DNA from: Chryseobacterium sp.
GTDB lineage: Bacteria; Bacteroidota; Bacteroidia; Flavobacteriales; Weeksellaceae
Direction of reading: 5' to 3'
NCBI RefSeq assembly: GCF_008831505.1
Contig: NZ_CP044507.1
Coordinates: 2,046,001 to 2,110,000 of the forward strand
DNA: 64,000 nt
The first letter of the stretch is position 1; every line of letters begins with the position of its first letter. The position numbers were made by a program, and so were the translations under genes. Shown here piece by piece: positions 1 through 8,507 of the stretch. Below the pieces are notes generated by a model. It made no database searches. It was not told the DNA's origin and saw nothing but the letters and a program-made list of their open reading frames with translations.

Positions 1-991
1 GTGCGGCCTGCTTATGCTCCGGCGAGTTTTTATCATGTGAATAAGTGGAAAGGATATCCTTATATTCATCGGAGACTCTTAACGAAGGTGCATTTTTGCT
101 GTTCAGCAAAGGCACAACTTCAGGCTGTTCGCCTTTTTTATTCTCATTTACCTGGATTACGAAATCGGGAATGATTTCCTGGTTGATAGTGATGGTCTGT
201 GTATCAAAATTTCCACCCACCCTTGGTGAGAGTCTGGAAATTTCGTCCAGTGCATCCTTCAGGTCATCCTCATCCACATCATACTTCTGCATGATCTTGT
301 TGTAATGCTTATTGGTGAGGGCATCAAACTGGTTACGCAGGATATTGGCCGCAAGGCTAATTGCTTTGTCTGCGCTCACCTTTTTCTCAATCTGAAGAAG
401 CAGGCATTCCTGAAGATTGCGGGCACCAACTCCGGGAGGATCCAGTTTCTGAACATAATTTTCCAGGATATCTTCCACATTCTCCTTTGTGGTATATATT
501 CCCTGCGAGAAAGCCAGATCGTCTACAATGGCTTTCAGTTCCCGGCGAAGATAACCGTCGGTATCCAAATTCCCAATGATATACTCAGCAATTTTAAGTT
601 CGTCATTTTCAATGTTGATGAGCCGAATCTGCTCCAGCAGATAATCATAAAGCGACTGTCCTTCCGTAAGCAAGCTTTCATTGTCGAACTCCTCATCGTC
701 TGCTGAATAGTTGCTGGATGATGTCTTATAACTGGGTTCATCATCAAAAAGATACTCATTCACATCAAAATCAGTATCAATACTGCTGCTGCCTTCATCT
801 TCATATTCGGTTACTGGCTCATCTTTTGCGTCCTTGTCCTCGTCATTTCTTTCGAGGGCAGGATTCTCTTCGAGTTCACGTTCCAACTCTTCCTCAAACT
901 CCAGCGTATGCAGCTGTATGAGCTTCATAAGCTGAATCTGTTGGGGGGCAAGTTTTTGTCCGAGTCTGAGTTGAAGGTTTTGTTTCAGCAT
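1..991 (-). CDS. rpoN: RNA polymerase sigma-54 factor (partial, C-terminus beyond the window)
   Basis: Alternative sigma factor that, with AAA+ enhancer-binding activators, directs RNA polymerase to -24/-12 promoters. The first residues (MLKQNLQLRLGQKLAPQQIQ) are the typical Gln/Leu-rich region I that contacts the activator. An Asp/Glu-rich region II follows at about residues 50-110, and then the core-binding region with the 'DPPGVGARNLQECL' block at about residues 160-175. 330 codons are present; the DNA-binding HTH and RpoN box lie outside. A TAnnTTTG box 30 nt upstream of the ATG supports the start. It is transcribed in the same direction as asnS, 93 bp away. Identification is strong. Confidence 0.93.
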   Translation of the reverse strand, partial: MLKQNLQLRLGQKLAPQQIQLMKLIQLHTLEFEEELERELEENPALERNDEDKDAKDEPVTEYEDEGSSSIDTDFDVNEYLFDDEPSYKTSSSNYSADDEEFDNESLLTEGQSLYDYLLEQIRLINIENDELKIAEYIIGNLDTDGYLRRELKAIVDDLAFSQGIYTTKENVEDILENYVQKLDPPGVGARNLQECLLLQIEKKVSADKAISLAANILRNQFDALTNKHYNKIMQKYDVDEDDLKDALDEISRLSPRVGGNFDTQTITINQEIIPDFVIQVNENKKGEQPEVVPLLNSKNAPSLRVSDEYKDILSTYSHDKNSPEHKQAA

Positions 992-1021
992 ATTTTTTTC
1001 TGCAAATTATTTTGTGCGTAG

Positions 1022-1029
1022 CAAAAGTA
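1022..1029 (-). promoter_or_regulatory. -7 promoter box of rpoN
   Basis: Reads TACTTTTG on the minus strand, an exact TAnnTTTG Bacteroidetes -7 element, about 30 nt before the rpoN ATG. I see no good TTG at the usual -33 distance. Confidence 0.5.
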
Positions 1030-1084
1030 GGGATTGAATTATTTTACCGATTACAGATTAATTCTATATTCTTACAAGATTCTG

Positions 1085-2533
1085 TTAAAACTCCGCATTC
1101 TTGGGGGTTCGCGGGAAAGGAATTACGTCGCGGATATTTGTCATACCCGTTACAAAAAGCACCAGCCTTTCCAGACCAAGACCAAAACCGGCATGCGGCA
1201 CAGAACCGAACTTACGTGTATCCAGATACCACCAAAGCTCATGCTCGTCCACATTCATATCCTGCATTTTCTGTTTCAGTACATCCAGCCTTTCCTCTCT
1301 CTGCGACCCGCCGATAATCTCCCCAATACCCGGGAACAGAACGTCCATCGCGGCCACGGTTTTATTGTCATCATTAAGACGCATATAGAAGGCTTTGATC
1401 TCCTTTGGATAATCAAATAGCACTACAGGGCTTTCAAAATGCTTCTCAACCAGAAAGCGCTCATGCTCACTCTGAAGGTCAATTCCCCAGCGGTCTACAG
1501 GATACTGGAATTTTCCTTTTTTATTTTCCTTGGAGCTCATCAGGATTTCTATGGCTTCCGTATAGGAAACCCGCATGAAGCGTTTTTTAACAACGTTTTC
1601 CAGTTTTTCAATCAACCCTTCTTTTGCACGGTCCTTTTCCGGCTTCTGTTTTTGCTCCTCAGCAAAACGGCTGTTCAGGAATTCAAGGTCTTCGGCACAG
1701 TTCTTCAGAACATAGCTGATGACATATTTCAGGAAATCCTCTGCAAGGTCAATATTATTTTCAAGGTTATTGAAGGCCACTTCGGGCTCCACCATCCAGA
1801 ATTCGGCAAGGTGACGTGTCGTGTTGGAATTTTCGGCACGGAAAGTGGGTCCAAAGGTATAAACCCTGCCTAATCCCATAGCTGCAGTTTCCGCTTCAAG
1901 CTGGCCTGAGACTGTAAGATTGGTTTTCTTTCCGAAGAAATCCTGGGCAAAGTCTATTTCTCCCTCCTCATTTCTTGGGATATTGTCGAGGTCGAAATTG
2001 GTGACACCGAACATCTCCCCTGCACCTTCGGCATCCGCACCGGTAATGATCGGCGTATTGATATAGAAGAAGTGGTTTTTATTGTAGAATTCGTGAATGG
2101 CAAAACTTACGGCACTGCGCACACGGAAAACGGCTGAAAACAGGTTGGTCCTGAAACGAAGGTGCGCCTGCTCACGAAGCACTTCGAGTGAGTGCTTTTT
2201 GGGCTGAAGAATGGTTTTATCGCGCTCTTCAGTAAAATTATCACCTAAGATAACAATTTTTTTGGCGATGATTTCAATGGCCTGACCGCTTCCCTGGCTT
2301 TCCACCACTTCACCGGTAATTTTAAGTGACGAGGCGACACTGATTTTACTTATTGTGTCTTTATCAAAATTATCAAAATCCACAACTACCTGAAGGTTGG
2401 CCATAGTGGATCCGTCGTTAAGTGCGATAAAGCGGTTGGAGCGGAAGGCACGGACCCAACCCTGCACAGTAATATCGTGATGAAGTATTTTTTTATAATC
2501 TCCGAGGAGTTCTTTTATAATCATTCTTTTCAT
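1085..2533 (-). CDS. asnS: asparagine--tRNA ligase
   Basis: Class II aminoacyl-tRNA synthetase charging tRNA-Asn in the cytoplasm. An N-terminal OB-fold anticodon domain ('VQGWVRAFRSNRFIALNDGS') is followed by the catalytic domain. Motif 2 reads 'FRAENSNTTRHLAEFWMVE' and motif 3 reads 'GFGLGLERLV' near the C-terminus, which ends in the family-typical 'PFPRTP'. Length is about 482 aa. The frame can be extended to a TTG at 2548, but the first ATG is at 2533 (MKRMIIKELL), 22 nt after an exact TATCTTTG -7 box, so I prefer 2533; an ATG at 2524 is also possible. Confidence 0.95.
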   Translation of the reverse strand: MKRMIIKELLGDYKKILHHDITVQGWVRAFRSNRFIALNDGSTMANLQVVVDFDNFDKDTISKISVASSLKITGEVVESQGSGQAIEIIAKKIVILGDNFTEERDKTILQPKKHSLEVLREQAHLRFRTNLFSAVFRVRSAVSFAIHEFYNKNHFFYINTPIITGADAEGAGEMFGVTNFDLDNIPRNEEGEIDFAQDFFGKKTNLTVSGQLEAETAAMGLGRVYTFGPTFRAENSNTTRHLAEFWMVEPEVAFNNLENNIDLAEDFLKYVISYVLKNCAEDLEFLNSRFAEEQKQKPEKDRAKEGLIEKLENVVKKRFMRVSYTEAIEILMSSKENKKGKFQYPVDRWGIDLQSEHERFLVEKHFESPVVLFDYPKEIKAFYMRLNDDNKTVAAMDVLFPGIGEIIGGSQREERLDVLKQKMQDMNVDEHELWWYLDTRKFGSVPHAGFGLGLERLVLFVTGMTNIRDVIPFPRTPKNAEF

Positions 2534-2554
2534 TGCGGTCTTAGTCAATTATAG

Positions 2555-2562
2555 CAAAGATA
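2555..2562 (-). promoter_or_regulatory. -7 promoter box of asnS
   Basis: TATCTTTG on the minus strand, an exact TAnnTTTG match 22 nt upstream of the preferred asnS ATG. No clear -33 TTG is visible. Confidence 0.5.
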
Positions 2563-2652
2563 GCACTTTTGGCTCATTTTTGCAGGCCGAAGGAGCCTGA
2601 TTGTTTAATGCGGTACCTCCGAAATCAGTATCGTGAGCTTCGGCACGGTTTA

Positions 2653-3195
2653 TCATTCATCTTTCACTGCAGGTGTAGTATATACTTCCAGCAAACCTTC
2701 CGGAAGCTGCATCGTAATTACTTTATCAGCACGGTTTACGCTCAATATCCAGTCTTTGATCACGGGAATAATGACTTCCTTACCGTCCAGATCAAGAATA
2801 AAATAATGCTGGGCAATCTGATCGTTAATTTCCTTTATGGTTCCGCAGGAGTTTCCTTCTTCGTCTCGGATTTCAAAACCAAGGACTTCGTGATAATAAA
2901 ACTGGTTTCCGGAAAGTTCCGGAAGTGTGGATAAAGGCATAAAAACGTTCTTGTTCACCAGCTGTTCTGCCATGGCAAGGTTGGCGTTTTTAAAGAAAAC
3001 AATCTTTGTGTTATCGCGGCTCCATTGCTGCTTTTCTACAAAAAAGGGAACAAGCAGTCCGTTTATTTCTACAAAAACGCCGTCCAGCTTATTATAATGA
3101 TCTGGCTGGTCGGTATCCAGTTTCAGAATTACATTTCCGGCCAGTCCGTGTGTCCTGGTGATTTTACCCAGGTAATAACAGTCTTCTTTTTTCAT
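2653..3195 (-). CDS. rimM: ribosome maturation factor RimM
   Basis: Binds S19 in the 30S head and helps 16S rRNA processing. At 180 aa it has the usual length. The N-terminal RimM domain opens with 'YYLGKITRTHGLAGNVILK', the family signature (G-x-I-x-x-x-H-G-x-x-G). The C-terminal PRC-barrel region carries 'LGFEIRDEEGNSCGTIKEI' and 'EVIIPVIKDWI'. It lies downstream of rpsP, the classic neighbour, but a terminator followed by its own promoter separates the two. Confidence 0.95.
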   Translation of the reverse strand: MKKEDCYYLGKITRTHGLAGNVILKLDTDQPDHYNKLDGVFVEINGLLVPFFVEKQQWSRDNTKIVFFKNANLAMAEQLVNKNVFMPLSTLPELSGNQFYYHEVLGFEIRDEEGNSCGTIKEINDQIAQHYFILDLDGKEVIIPVIKDWILSVNRADKVITMQLPEGLLEVYTTPAVKDE

Positions 3196-3256
3196 GTTGA
3201 TTTATTAGGATCAGCTGTGGCGCGGGTTTGGGGCCCACGGTTTGCATGCAGATTTG

Positions 3257-3289
3257 CAAATATACTCTTTAAATAAAAAAGACGCCAAA
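3257..3289 (-). promoter_or_regulatory. rimM promoter (-33 TTTG, 21 bp, -7 TATATTTG)
   Basis: On the minus strand TTTG (3289-3286), 21 bp, then TATATTTG (3264-3257) matches the Bacteroidetes/Flavobacterium consensus in both boxes and in spacing. The -33 box lies at the loop of the rpsP terminator hairpin, so terminator and promoter share bases. The rimM ATG is about 60 nt downstream. Confidence 0.7.
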
Positions 3290-3299
3290 CAGGCGTCTT
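3272..3299 (-). terminator. rpsP transcription terminator
   Basis: An 8-bp perfect stem (AAGACGCC / GGCGTCTT, 3279-3286 and 3292-3299) with a 5-nt loop, followed on the minus strand by a T-rich run (TTTTTTATTT). It lies 25 nt after the rpsP stop. Confidence 0.8.
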
Positions 3300-3323
3300 C
3301 CGTAATTTATACAGTGAGGTAGA

Positions 3324-4070
3324 TTAAGCTTTAGCTTCATCTGCAGCTTCACCGTCTTCTTTCTTAGGAGCAACTGCATCAGCAATTTTCTCAGTAACGT
3401 TTGCTACAGTTTCCTTTACGGAATCTACAGCGCCAGCTACTGCTGCCGCAGCACCACCAATTGTTTCTGCTACATTTTCAACAACTGATTTTTCAGTAGT
3501 TTCTTCTGTTGCTTCAGCGTTTTTAGCATCTTCAGCTGCTTTTTCCTCAGCTGCTTTCGCATCAGCCGCTGCTTTTTCTTCGGCAAGTTTTGCCTCAGCT
3601 TCAGCTTTTGCATCTGCCTCAACTTTCGCTGCTGCATCAATTCTTGCCTGATTTACTTTAGCTTCTGCTTCCAAAGCTGCTTTCTTGGCATCTGCTTTAG
3701 ATTTTGCCAAATCATCAGTTTTACCGCTTACCTGCTTTTCTTTAGTCTCCAACCAGGCACCAAATCTCTTCTCTGCTTCAGCTTCGTCAAAAGCACCTTT
3801 TGCTACACCACCCATAAGGTGTTTTTTGTAAAGTGCACCTTTGTAAGAAAGGATCGCTCTTGCAGTATCCGTAGGCTGAGCACCATTGTTCAACCACTTT
3901 ACAGCCGCATCAACATTCAGTTCAATGGTTGCTGGGTTGGTAATTGGGTTGTACGTACCGATTTTCTCGATGAATCTACCGTCTCTTTTTGCTCTTGCAT
4001 CGGCAACTACGATGTGGAAAAAAGGCTTTCCTTTTTTACCGTGTCTTTGTAATCTGATTTTTACTGACAT
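3324..4070 (-). CDS. rpsP: 30S ribosomal protein S16 with a long Ala/Glu/Lys-rich C-terminal extension
   Basis: Small-subunit ribosomal protein. The first 80 or so residues are a complete S16 ('MSVKIRLQRHGKKGKPFFHIVVADARAKRDGRFIEKIG', shown here only as family signature positions 1-38). The remaining 165 residues are low complexity: repeats of K-A-E-A-D-A-K type at about 115-190, then a Val/Ala-rich stretch and an acidic tail. Bacterial S16 is usually 80-100 aa. Extensions are known in Flavobacteriia, but this one doubles the protein or more. The extension is in frame with no stop, so it is not a frameshift artefact. An exact -7 box lies about 47 nt upstream. Confidence 0.93.
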   Translation of the reverse strand: MSVKIRLQRHGKKGKPFFHIVVADARAKRDGRFIEKIGTYNPITNPATIELNVDAAVKWLNNGAQPTDTARAILSYKGALYKKHLMGGVAKGAFDEAEAEKRFGAWLETKEKQVSGKTDDLAKSKADAKKAALEAEAKVNQARIDAAAKVEADAKAEAEAKLAEEKAAADAKAAEEKAAEDAKNAEATEETTEKSVVENVAETIGGAAAAVAGAVDSVKETVANVTEKIADAVAPKKEDGEAADEAKA

Positions 4071-4116
4071 AAAAGTTTGATTTTGTGGGAACTCGTCCCG
4101 TTAAATATTAAGTGCG

Positions 4117-4124
4117 CAAAGATA
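4117..4124 (-). promoter_or_regulatory. -7 promoter box of rpsP
   Basis: TATCTTTG on the minus strand, an exact TAnnTTTG match 47 nt before the rpsP ATG. The -33 region has no TTG at consensus spacing. Confidence 0.5.
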
Positions 4125-4164
4125 ACCATTTTTATGGAATTGAAGCCTCACACTTGATAAAATA

Positions 4165-4695
4165 TCAAATTTCATCCAGTTCAGATTTCAGGGCACCCAA
4201 ATAAAAAAGACCATAACATTTTTCGTTCTCAGCGAGACCCAAATAGCCGTCCAGATATTTGATGAGACCCGGCGAACTCCAGTAACAGCCTACATTTGTA
4301 GCCGTACAGGTCAGATACATATTCTGCACCCCCATAGCTACAGCGGCAATTTCTTCCCACTCGGGCACCAGACCGCTAAATGCAACCGAAATACTGATTA
4401 TGGCCCCGGCCTTACCTGCTTTGGCAGGAATATCTTCGTATTTTTTCTGAAGGAAGACCGCAGGTGGCGTGGTATCACGGTAAATTCCGGCAAGGGTGGC
4501 ACCAAGCTCATCTTTTTGTGCACCCGTAAATACCCGGAAACGCCAGGGCCTCGTCCTTTTATGGTTGGGAACGAACTGCGCCGAATCCAATATAGCATTC
4601 AGCACTTCCGGTGCAAGACCTTCCCCTGTGTAATCTCTTGGAAAAGTGCTCTTCCGTGATTCGATGATTTCTTTTAATATCTGACTTTTATCCAT
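4165..4695 (-). CDS. nitroreductase family protein
   Basis: FMN-dependent NAD(P)H oxidoreductase of the YdjA-like small nitroreductases; the substrate is unknown. At 176 aa it is short. The family start 'IIESRKSTFPRDYTGEGLA', the FMN-contacting 'APNHKRTRPWRF'-type segment (here 'FVPNHKRTRPWRFRVF', about residues 43-58) and the C-terminal 'CYGLFYLGAL' are visible. The mid-protein 'AAVAMGVQNMYLTCTATNVGCYWSS' region matches the second FMN/dimer motif. A TATTTTTG box lies only 4 nt upstream of the ATG, suggesting a leaderless or near-leaderless transcript. Confidence 0.85.
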   Translation of the reverse strand: MDKSQILKEIIESRKSTFPRDYTGEGLAPEVLNAILDSAQFVPNHKRTRPWRFRVFTGAQKDELGATLAGIYRDTTPPAVFLQKKYEDIPAKAGKAGAIISISVAFSGLVPEWEEIAAVAMGVQNMYLTCTATNVGCYWSSPGLIKYLDGYLGLAENEKCYGLFYLGALKSELDEI

Positions 4696-4760
4696 CAGAC
4701 AAAAATAATGAACTTTTAATGTCCCGCTGTTGATATAGGATATGAAGTGAAACCGAATTT

Positions 4761-5210
4761 TTAAAAAATTTCTTCTATCCTTTGGTGAATTTTATTGAGG
4801 GTAAATTCATCACCCGCCTTTTTCCCTTTCATAATTTGCGCCATTGGACTTATTTCGGAGATGGCGTAAAACCGGTCTCCTTCAAAAAAGAACTCGCCTA
4901 GTGAGACCGAAATATAGAACCTGGCCTTATTCGTTATGACCAGCGAGCCCACAACTGCTGAGTCGGTCTTTTTATCGGGAACACGCTGCATTTCACGCTG
5001 CATATTTTTAAGCGCGGCCATCTGACGGTCCAAATGGTAAATCTCACTCTGTATTTCTTCCCGAATCGAGTCGTACTTACTGGTTTTTTTGATGTCGCGG
5101 CTGGCTTCCAGTGTGAAATTAAGATAAAACTCCAGCGTCTTTACCTTACCTGAAAGCATTTCCTGCACATACGTCCGCAAATCATTTTTATTATAGAGAG
5201 CCTTCTGCAT
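4761..5210 (-). CDS. GreA/GreB C-terminal-like domain protein
   Basis: A 149-aa protein. Its N-terminal half is predicted helical with many charged residues ('REEIQSEIYHLDRQMAALKNMQREM', about residues 50-75), like the GreA coiled coil. The C-terminus ('ISPMAQIMKGKKAGDEFTL') matches the FKBP-like C-terminal domain of Gre factors ('SPIGKALLGKKVGDEV'). It may act on RNA polymerase in the secondary channel, but this is inference. Related Bacteroidetes proteins are often mislabelled 3-oxoacyl-ACP synthase. The frame opens with a TTG at 5222; the first ATG is at 5210. A 7-bp inverted repeat (5225-5231/5248-5254) lies just upstream. Confidence 0.65.
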   Translation of the reverse strand: MQKALYNKNDLRTYVQEMLSGKVKTLEFYLNFTLEASRDIKKTSKYDSIREEIQSEIYHLDRQMAALKNMQREMQRVPDKKTDSAVVGSLVITNKARFYISVSLGEFFFEGDRFYAISEISPMAQIMKGKKAGDEFTLNKIHQRIEEIF

Positions 5211-5297
5211 ATAAAACAACAATGCTGCAACTTGCTTCCAGCTGAATGTTGCAGGTTAAAACTAATGCTTTCTAAACAAAAAATATGCATTTTTATT

Positions 5298-5747
5298 TTA
5301 AACGCTCAGGCCCCCGTAGCGGAAGAAGCTTCCTACAATGAGCATGAAGATGCCTATAACCGTAACACTGATGATATGGAAAGCCATTAACGGCAAGGTA
5401 CGTGCACTCAGTTTAGGCAGCACAAAAACATTGGCACTCAAGGCGAATAGTAAGGTGCTGAAAAGCAGAATCAACTTAACGGAAACAGCAGATTCAACAG
5501 GATTGGTGAAGTGAAACCATTGCGTAAAATCCACCCCGAAATCGTAAGCCATCCAGACGCCGGTGATCACCATTACCAGCAGCGCGGGAATTCCAATTTT
5601 TTCGTATTTCTTTTCAAAGGAGAGCAGGATTTCAGGATCACGATTCCTCAGCACTTCCGGCAAAATCCCCAGCGCGAGTACGAGATGACCGCCCACCCAT
5701 ATAGCGGCACCCAAAAGATGTAATACCAAAAGTAAGTGATGTGACAT
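5298..5747 (-). CDS. CopD-like four-helix membrane protein
   Basis: A 149-aa integral membrane protein with four hydrophobic segments at about residues 3-27, 50-70, 87-110 and 122-145. 'LHLLGAAIWVGGHL' near the N-terminus carries the His and Trp-Val-Gly-Gly-His pattern of the CopD/UPF0093-type domain linked to copper export or heme-type binding. A TATTTTTG box (5755-5762) lies 7 nt upstream of the ATG. No other copper gene is adjacent, so the substrate is unproven. Confidence 0.7.
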   Translation of the reverse strand: MSHHLLLVLHLLGAAIWVGGHLVLALGILPEVLRNRDPEILLSFEKKYEKIGIPALLVMVITGVWMAYDFGVDFTQWFHFTNPVESAVSVKLILLFSTLLFALSANVFVLPKLSARTLPLMAFHIISVTVIGIFMLIVGSFFRYGGLSV

Positions 5748-5816
5748 ATTACTGCAAAAATAGAGGCCGCAATACCGAAAAATCTATGACCACAGTCATA
5801 CTTACGGTCCTGTTGA

Positions 5817-6335
5817 TTATTTTTCCGAAAGCGCCTTCAGAGCTGCAAGACCTTCACCATAGGACTTGTCCATCTGGCCGTCCATAAACACCGTCATCAG
5901 GTTTATAGGATAATCGAATTCGCAGTCCATATCCCAGGTCACTTTTGTGCTATTACCCTGAGGGGTCAATACAATATCAGAAGTAGCATCACTTTCAAAA
6001 GGTCTGGTAAAAAGCATCTTGGCGCTCTGTTTCTTATTGGGCACCAATGCCGTAATGATATGACAGCCGGCACCTGCATCATCGTTTCCGTCCCAGCAAT
6101 ACTGATCACCTACCTGACCGCTGTTCCCGGAATAATCAATTTTCATATTCGGATCCAGCTTCATCCAGGGGTTCCACTGGTTAAAAGCTTTCATCGAACT
6201 GATATTCTGGTACACTTTGTCGGCAGGCGCGTTAATGACAATCGATTTTTCAAAGTGATAATCCTTGCCAACAGCAAACATGAAGATAAGCAATACAATT
6301 ACGATGGCTACGATGATTTTCAGTAAAGTTTTCAT
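5817..6335 (-). CDS. SRPBCC (polyketide cyclase/START-like) protein with N-terminal membrane anchor
   Basis: 172 aa. A single hydrophobic segment at residues 4-22 is followed by an SRPBCC fold: 'FEKSIVINAPADKVYQNISSMKAFNQWNPW' is the typical first strand, helix and W-rich segment. The ligand is unknown. It is likely displayed on the periplasmic face or anchored in the inner membrane. A TATATTTG box (6353-6360) lies 17 nt upstream of the ATG. It is divergent from the M3 peptidase gene. Confidence 0.8.
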   Translation of the reverse strand: MKTLLKIIVAIVIVLLIFMFAVGKDYHFEKSIVINAPADKVYQNISSMKAFNQWNPWMKLDPNMKIDYSGNSGQVGDQYCWDGNDDAGAGCHIITALVPNKKQSAKMLFTRPFESDATSDIVLTPQGNSTKVTWDMDCEFDYPINLMTVFMDGQMDKSYGEGLAALKALSEK

Positions 6336-6392
6336 GATTGTTTAGTTTTACACAAATATAAAATTAATATTTTGAGTATTTTTACCTCACCA

Positions 6393-6410
6393 AGCAGGTG
6401 GATACCTGCT
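6393..6410. repeat. 7-bp inverted repeat upstream of the M3 peptidase gene
   Basis: AGCAGGT-GGAT-ACCTGCT, perfect arms (6393-6399 and 6404-6410), 28 bp before the peptidase ATG and between two divergent genes. It could be an operator or a leader hairpin; nothing in the sequence decides. Confidence 0.45.
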
Positions 6411-6438
6411 CAAATCTGAATAAATCCACTATTTTACA

Positions 6439-8454
6439 ATGAGTAATCCTTTGTTACAACCCTTTCAAACTATACATTCCTCCGCACCTTTTTCCGAAAT
6501 AAAAGAAGAACATTTTTTACCTGCTTTCCGTGAGCTTATTAAGGTTTCGGAAAAGGAAATTGATGCTATCGTCAATAACGAAGCTGAGCCCACTTTTGAA
6601 AACGTAATTGAAGCACTGTCGTACTCCGGACAACAACTGGATGTAGTTTCAGGCATTTTTTTCAATCTGAATTCCGCCGAGACCAATGACGAAATCCAAA
6701 AAATCGCTCAGGAAGTTTCACCTCTGCTTACGGAATATTCCGCAAGAATATCGCAGAATGAGGTCCTTTTTGAAAAAATTAAAAAGGTGTATGACGAGCA
6801 GGACAAATATCAACTGAGCGGAGAACAACAAATGCTTCTCAGCGAGACGTACAAAGGATTCGTGCGCAGCGGTGCCTTGCTGAATGGTGAGGATAAGGAA
6901 AGATTTAAAGAAATAAGCATTGAACTTTCCAAAAAATCACTGCAGTTCGGACAGAATGTATTGGCTGAAACAAATAACTACTTCAGGCACATCACAGATG
7001 AAAAGGAGTTGAAAGGCCTTCCGGAAGCCATTCTGGAACAGTACCGTGAAGAGGCAAAATCCAGGGGACTGGAAGGCTATGTGATCACGCTGCACATCCC
7101 AAGCTATCTGCCCGCCATGACGTATGCGGAAAACCGTGAACTGAGAAAAGAACTCGCTGACGCCTACGGAAAGAAATCCTTTAACAATAATGAATTCGAC
7201 AATCAGGAACTCATTCGCGAAATCGTATCTCTGAAGCAGGAGAAAGCAAAGTTGCTGGGATATAGGAACTATTCAGAATTTGTACTGGAGGAAAGGATGG
7301 CTAAATCGCCGGACCAGGTACTCAATTTCCTGAATGAGCTTATGGAAAAGGCAAGGCCTTATGCTGAGAAAGAAATTGCGGAGCTGCAGGAGATGGCAAA
7401 AGCTGACGGCATAGACCAAATGCATAGTTATGACCACAGTTATTATGCAGAAAAACTCAGGAAAAAGAAATTCGATATTGATGATGAGGAGCTGAAACCT
7501 TACTTCCAGTTGGAAAAAGTGGAGGAGGCAGTATTTACATTGGCTAAAAAACTCTTCGGACTGGAATTTAAGGAATCCCGCGAGATCCAAAAGTATCATG
7601 AGGAGGTAAAAACCTATGAGATATTTGAAAACAGCCAATTTAAGGCGCTGCTTTATACCGACTATTTTCCCAGAAAAGGAAAAAGGGCCGGCGCCTGGAT
7701 GACCAGTTTCAGAAATCAGTACCGACAAAACGGCGAAAATATCAGACCGCATATATCTGTTGTGTGCAACTTTTCGAAACCAAGTGCAGATACACCAAGC
7801 CTGCTCACCTTCCAGGAAGTAACGACCCTTTTTCATGAATTTGGTCATGCGCTGCACGGCATTTTGGCCGATACCACCTACCCCAACTTATCCGGCACCA
7901 ATGTAAAATGGGATTTTGTGGAACTGCCTTCCCAGTTCCTGGAGAATTTCTGCTATGAACCTGACTTTCTGAAAACCTTCGCCATACATTATAAAACGCG
8001 CGAGACACTGCCGGATGATAAAATCCAGAAAATTTCTGACTCCAAGAATTTTATGGAAGGATACCAGACCCTAAGGCAGATTGGCCTGGGCAAACTGGAT
8101 ATGGCCTATCACAGTACAGCTGATAAGATTGGTGACGTAAAGACGTTTGAGGTGAAGGAAACCGAAGGCACCAGTCTGTACCCTGCAAATCCTGATACCG
8201 CAACAAGTCCAAGTTTCTCACACATCTTTCAGGGCGGATATTCCGCCGGTTACTATTCTTACAAATGGGCTGAAGTGCTGGATGCGGATGCATTTCAGTA
8301 TTTTAAGGAAAACGGAATCTTCAACCCTGAAACCGCAGCCAGGTACCGACGTTTACTGGCAGCCGGCGGGACCAAGGATCCCATGGAACTCTACAAGGAA
8401 TTCCGCGGAAGTGAACCCAAGGTTGAAAGTTTACTTAAGCGCGCTTTCGGATAA
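6439..8454 (+). CDS. M3 family metallopeptidase (peptidyl-dipeptidase Dcp / oligopeptidase A type)
   Basis: Zinc peptidase degrading short peptides in the cytoplasm or periplasm. At 671 aa it has full family length. The HExxH zinc motif appears as 'TLFHEFGHALHG' with His466, Glu467 and His470; the third ligand region follows at about residue 494 ('WDFVELPSQFLENF'). Further blocks are 'TSPSFSHIFQGGYSAGYYSYKWAEVLDADAF' family features near 590-620. There is no signal peptide, so it is probably cytoplasmic. It is monocistronic, followed by a strong hairpin terminator. Confidence 0.92.
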   Translation: MSNPLLQPFQTIHSSAPFSEIKEEHFLPAFRELIKVSEKEIDAIVNNEAEPTFENVIEALSYSGQQLDVVSGIFFNLNSAETNDEIQKIAQEVSPLLTEYSARISQNEVLFEKIKKVYDEQDKYQLSGEQQMLLSETYKGFVRSGALLNGEDKERFKEISIELSKKSLQFGQNVLAETNNYFRHITDEKELKGLPEAILEQYREEAKSRGLEGYVITLHIPSYLPAMTYAENRELRKELADAYGKKSFNNNEFDNQELIREIVSLKQEKAKLLGYRNYSEFVLEERMAKSPDQVLNFLNELMEKARPYAEKEIAELQEMAKADGIDQMHSYDHSYYAEKLRKKKFDIDDEELKPYFQLEKVEEAVFTLAKKLFGLEFKESREIQKYHEEVKTYEIFENSQFKALLYTDYFPRKGKRAGAWMTSFRNQYRQNGENIRPHISVVCNFSKPSADTPSLLTFQEVTTLFHEFGHALHGILADTTYPNLSGTNVKWDFVELPSQFLENFCYEPDFLKTFAIHYKTRETLPDDKIQKISDSKNFMEGYQTLRQIGLGKLDMAYHSTADKIGDVKTFEVKETEGTSLYPANPDTATSPSFSHIFQGGYSAGYYSYKWAEVLDADAFQYFKENGIFNPETAARYRRLLAAGGTKDPMELYKEFRGSEPKVESLLKRAFG

Positions 8455-8459
8455 ATAAG

Positions 8460-8483
8460 AAGAGACGGCAGCCGCCGTCTCTT
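8460..8483. terminator. bidirectional terminator between the M3 peptidase and flippase-like genes
   Basis: A 10-bp perfect stem (8460-8469 / 8474-8483) with loop AGCC. T-rich sequence follows on the plus strand (CCATCTTTTATAT) and on the minus strand (TTCTTATTTAT). It lies between two convergent genes. Confidence 0.8.
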
Positions 8484-8507
8484 CCATCTTTTATATATGG
8501 CCGAATA

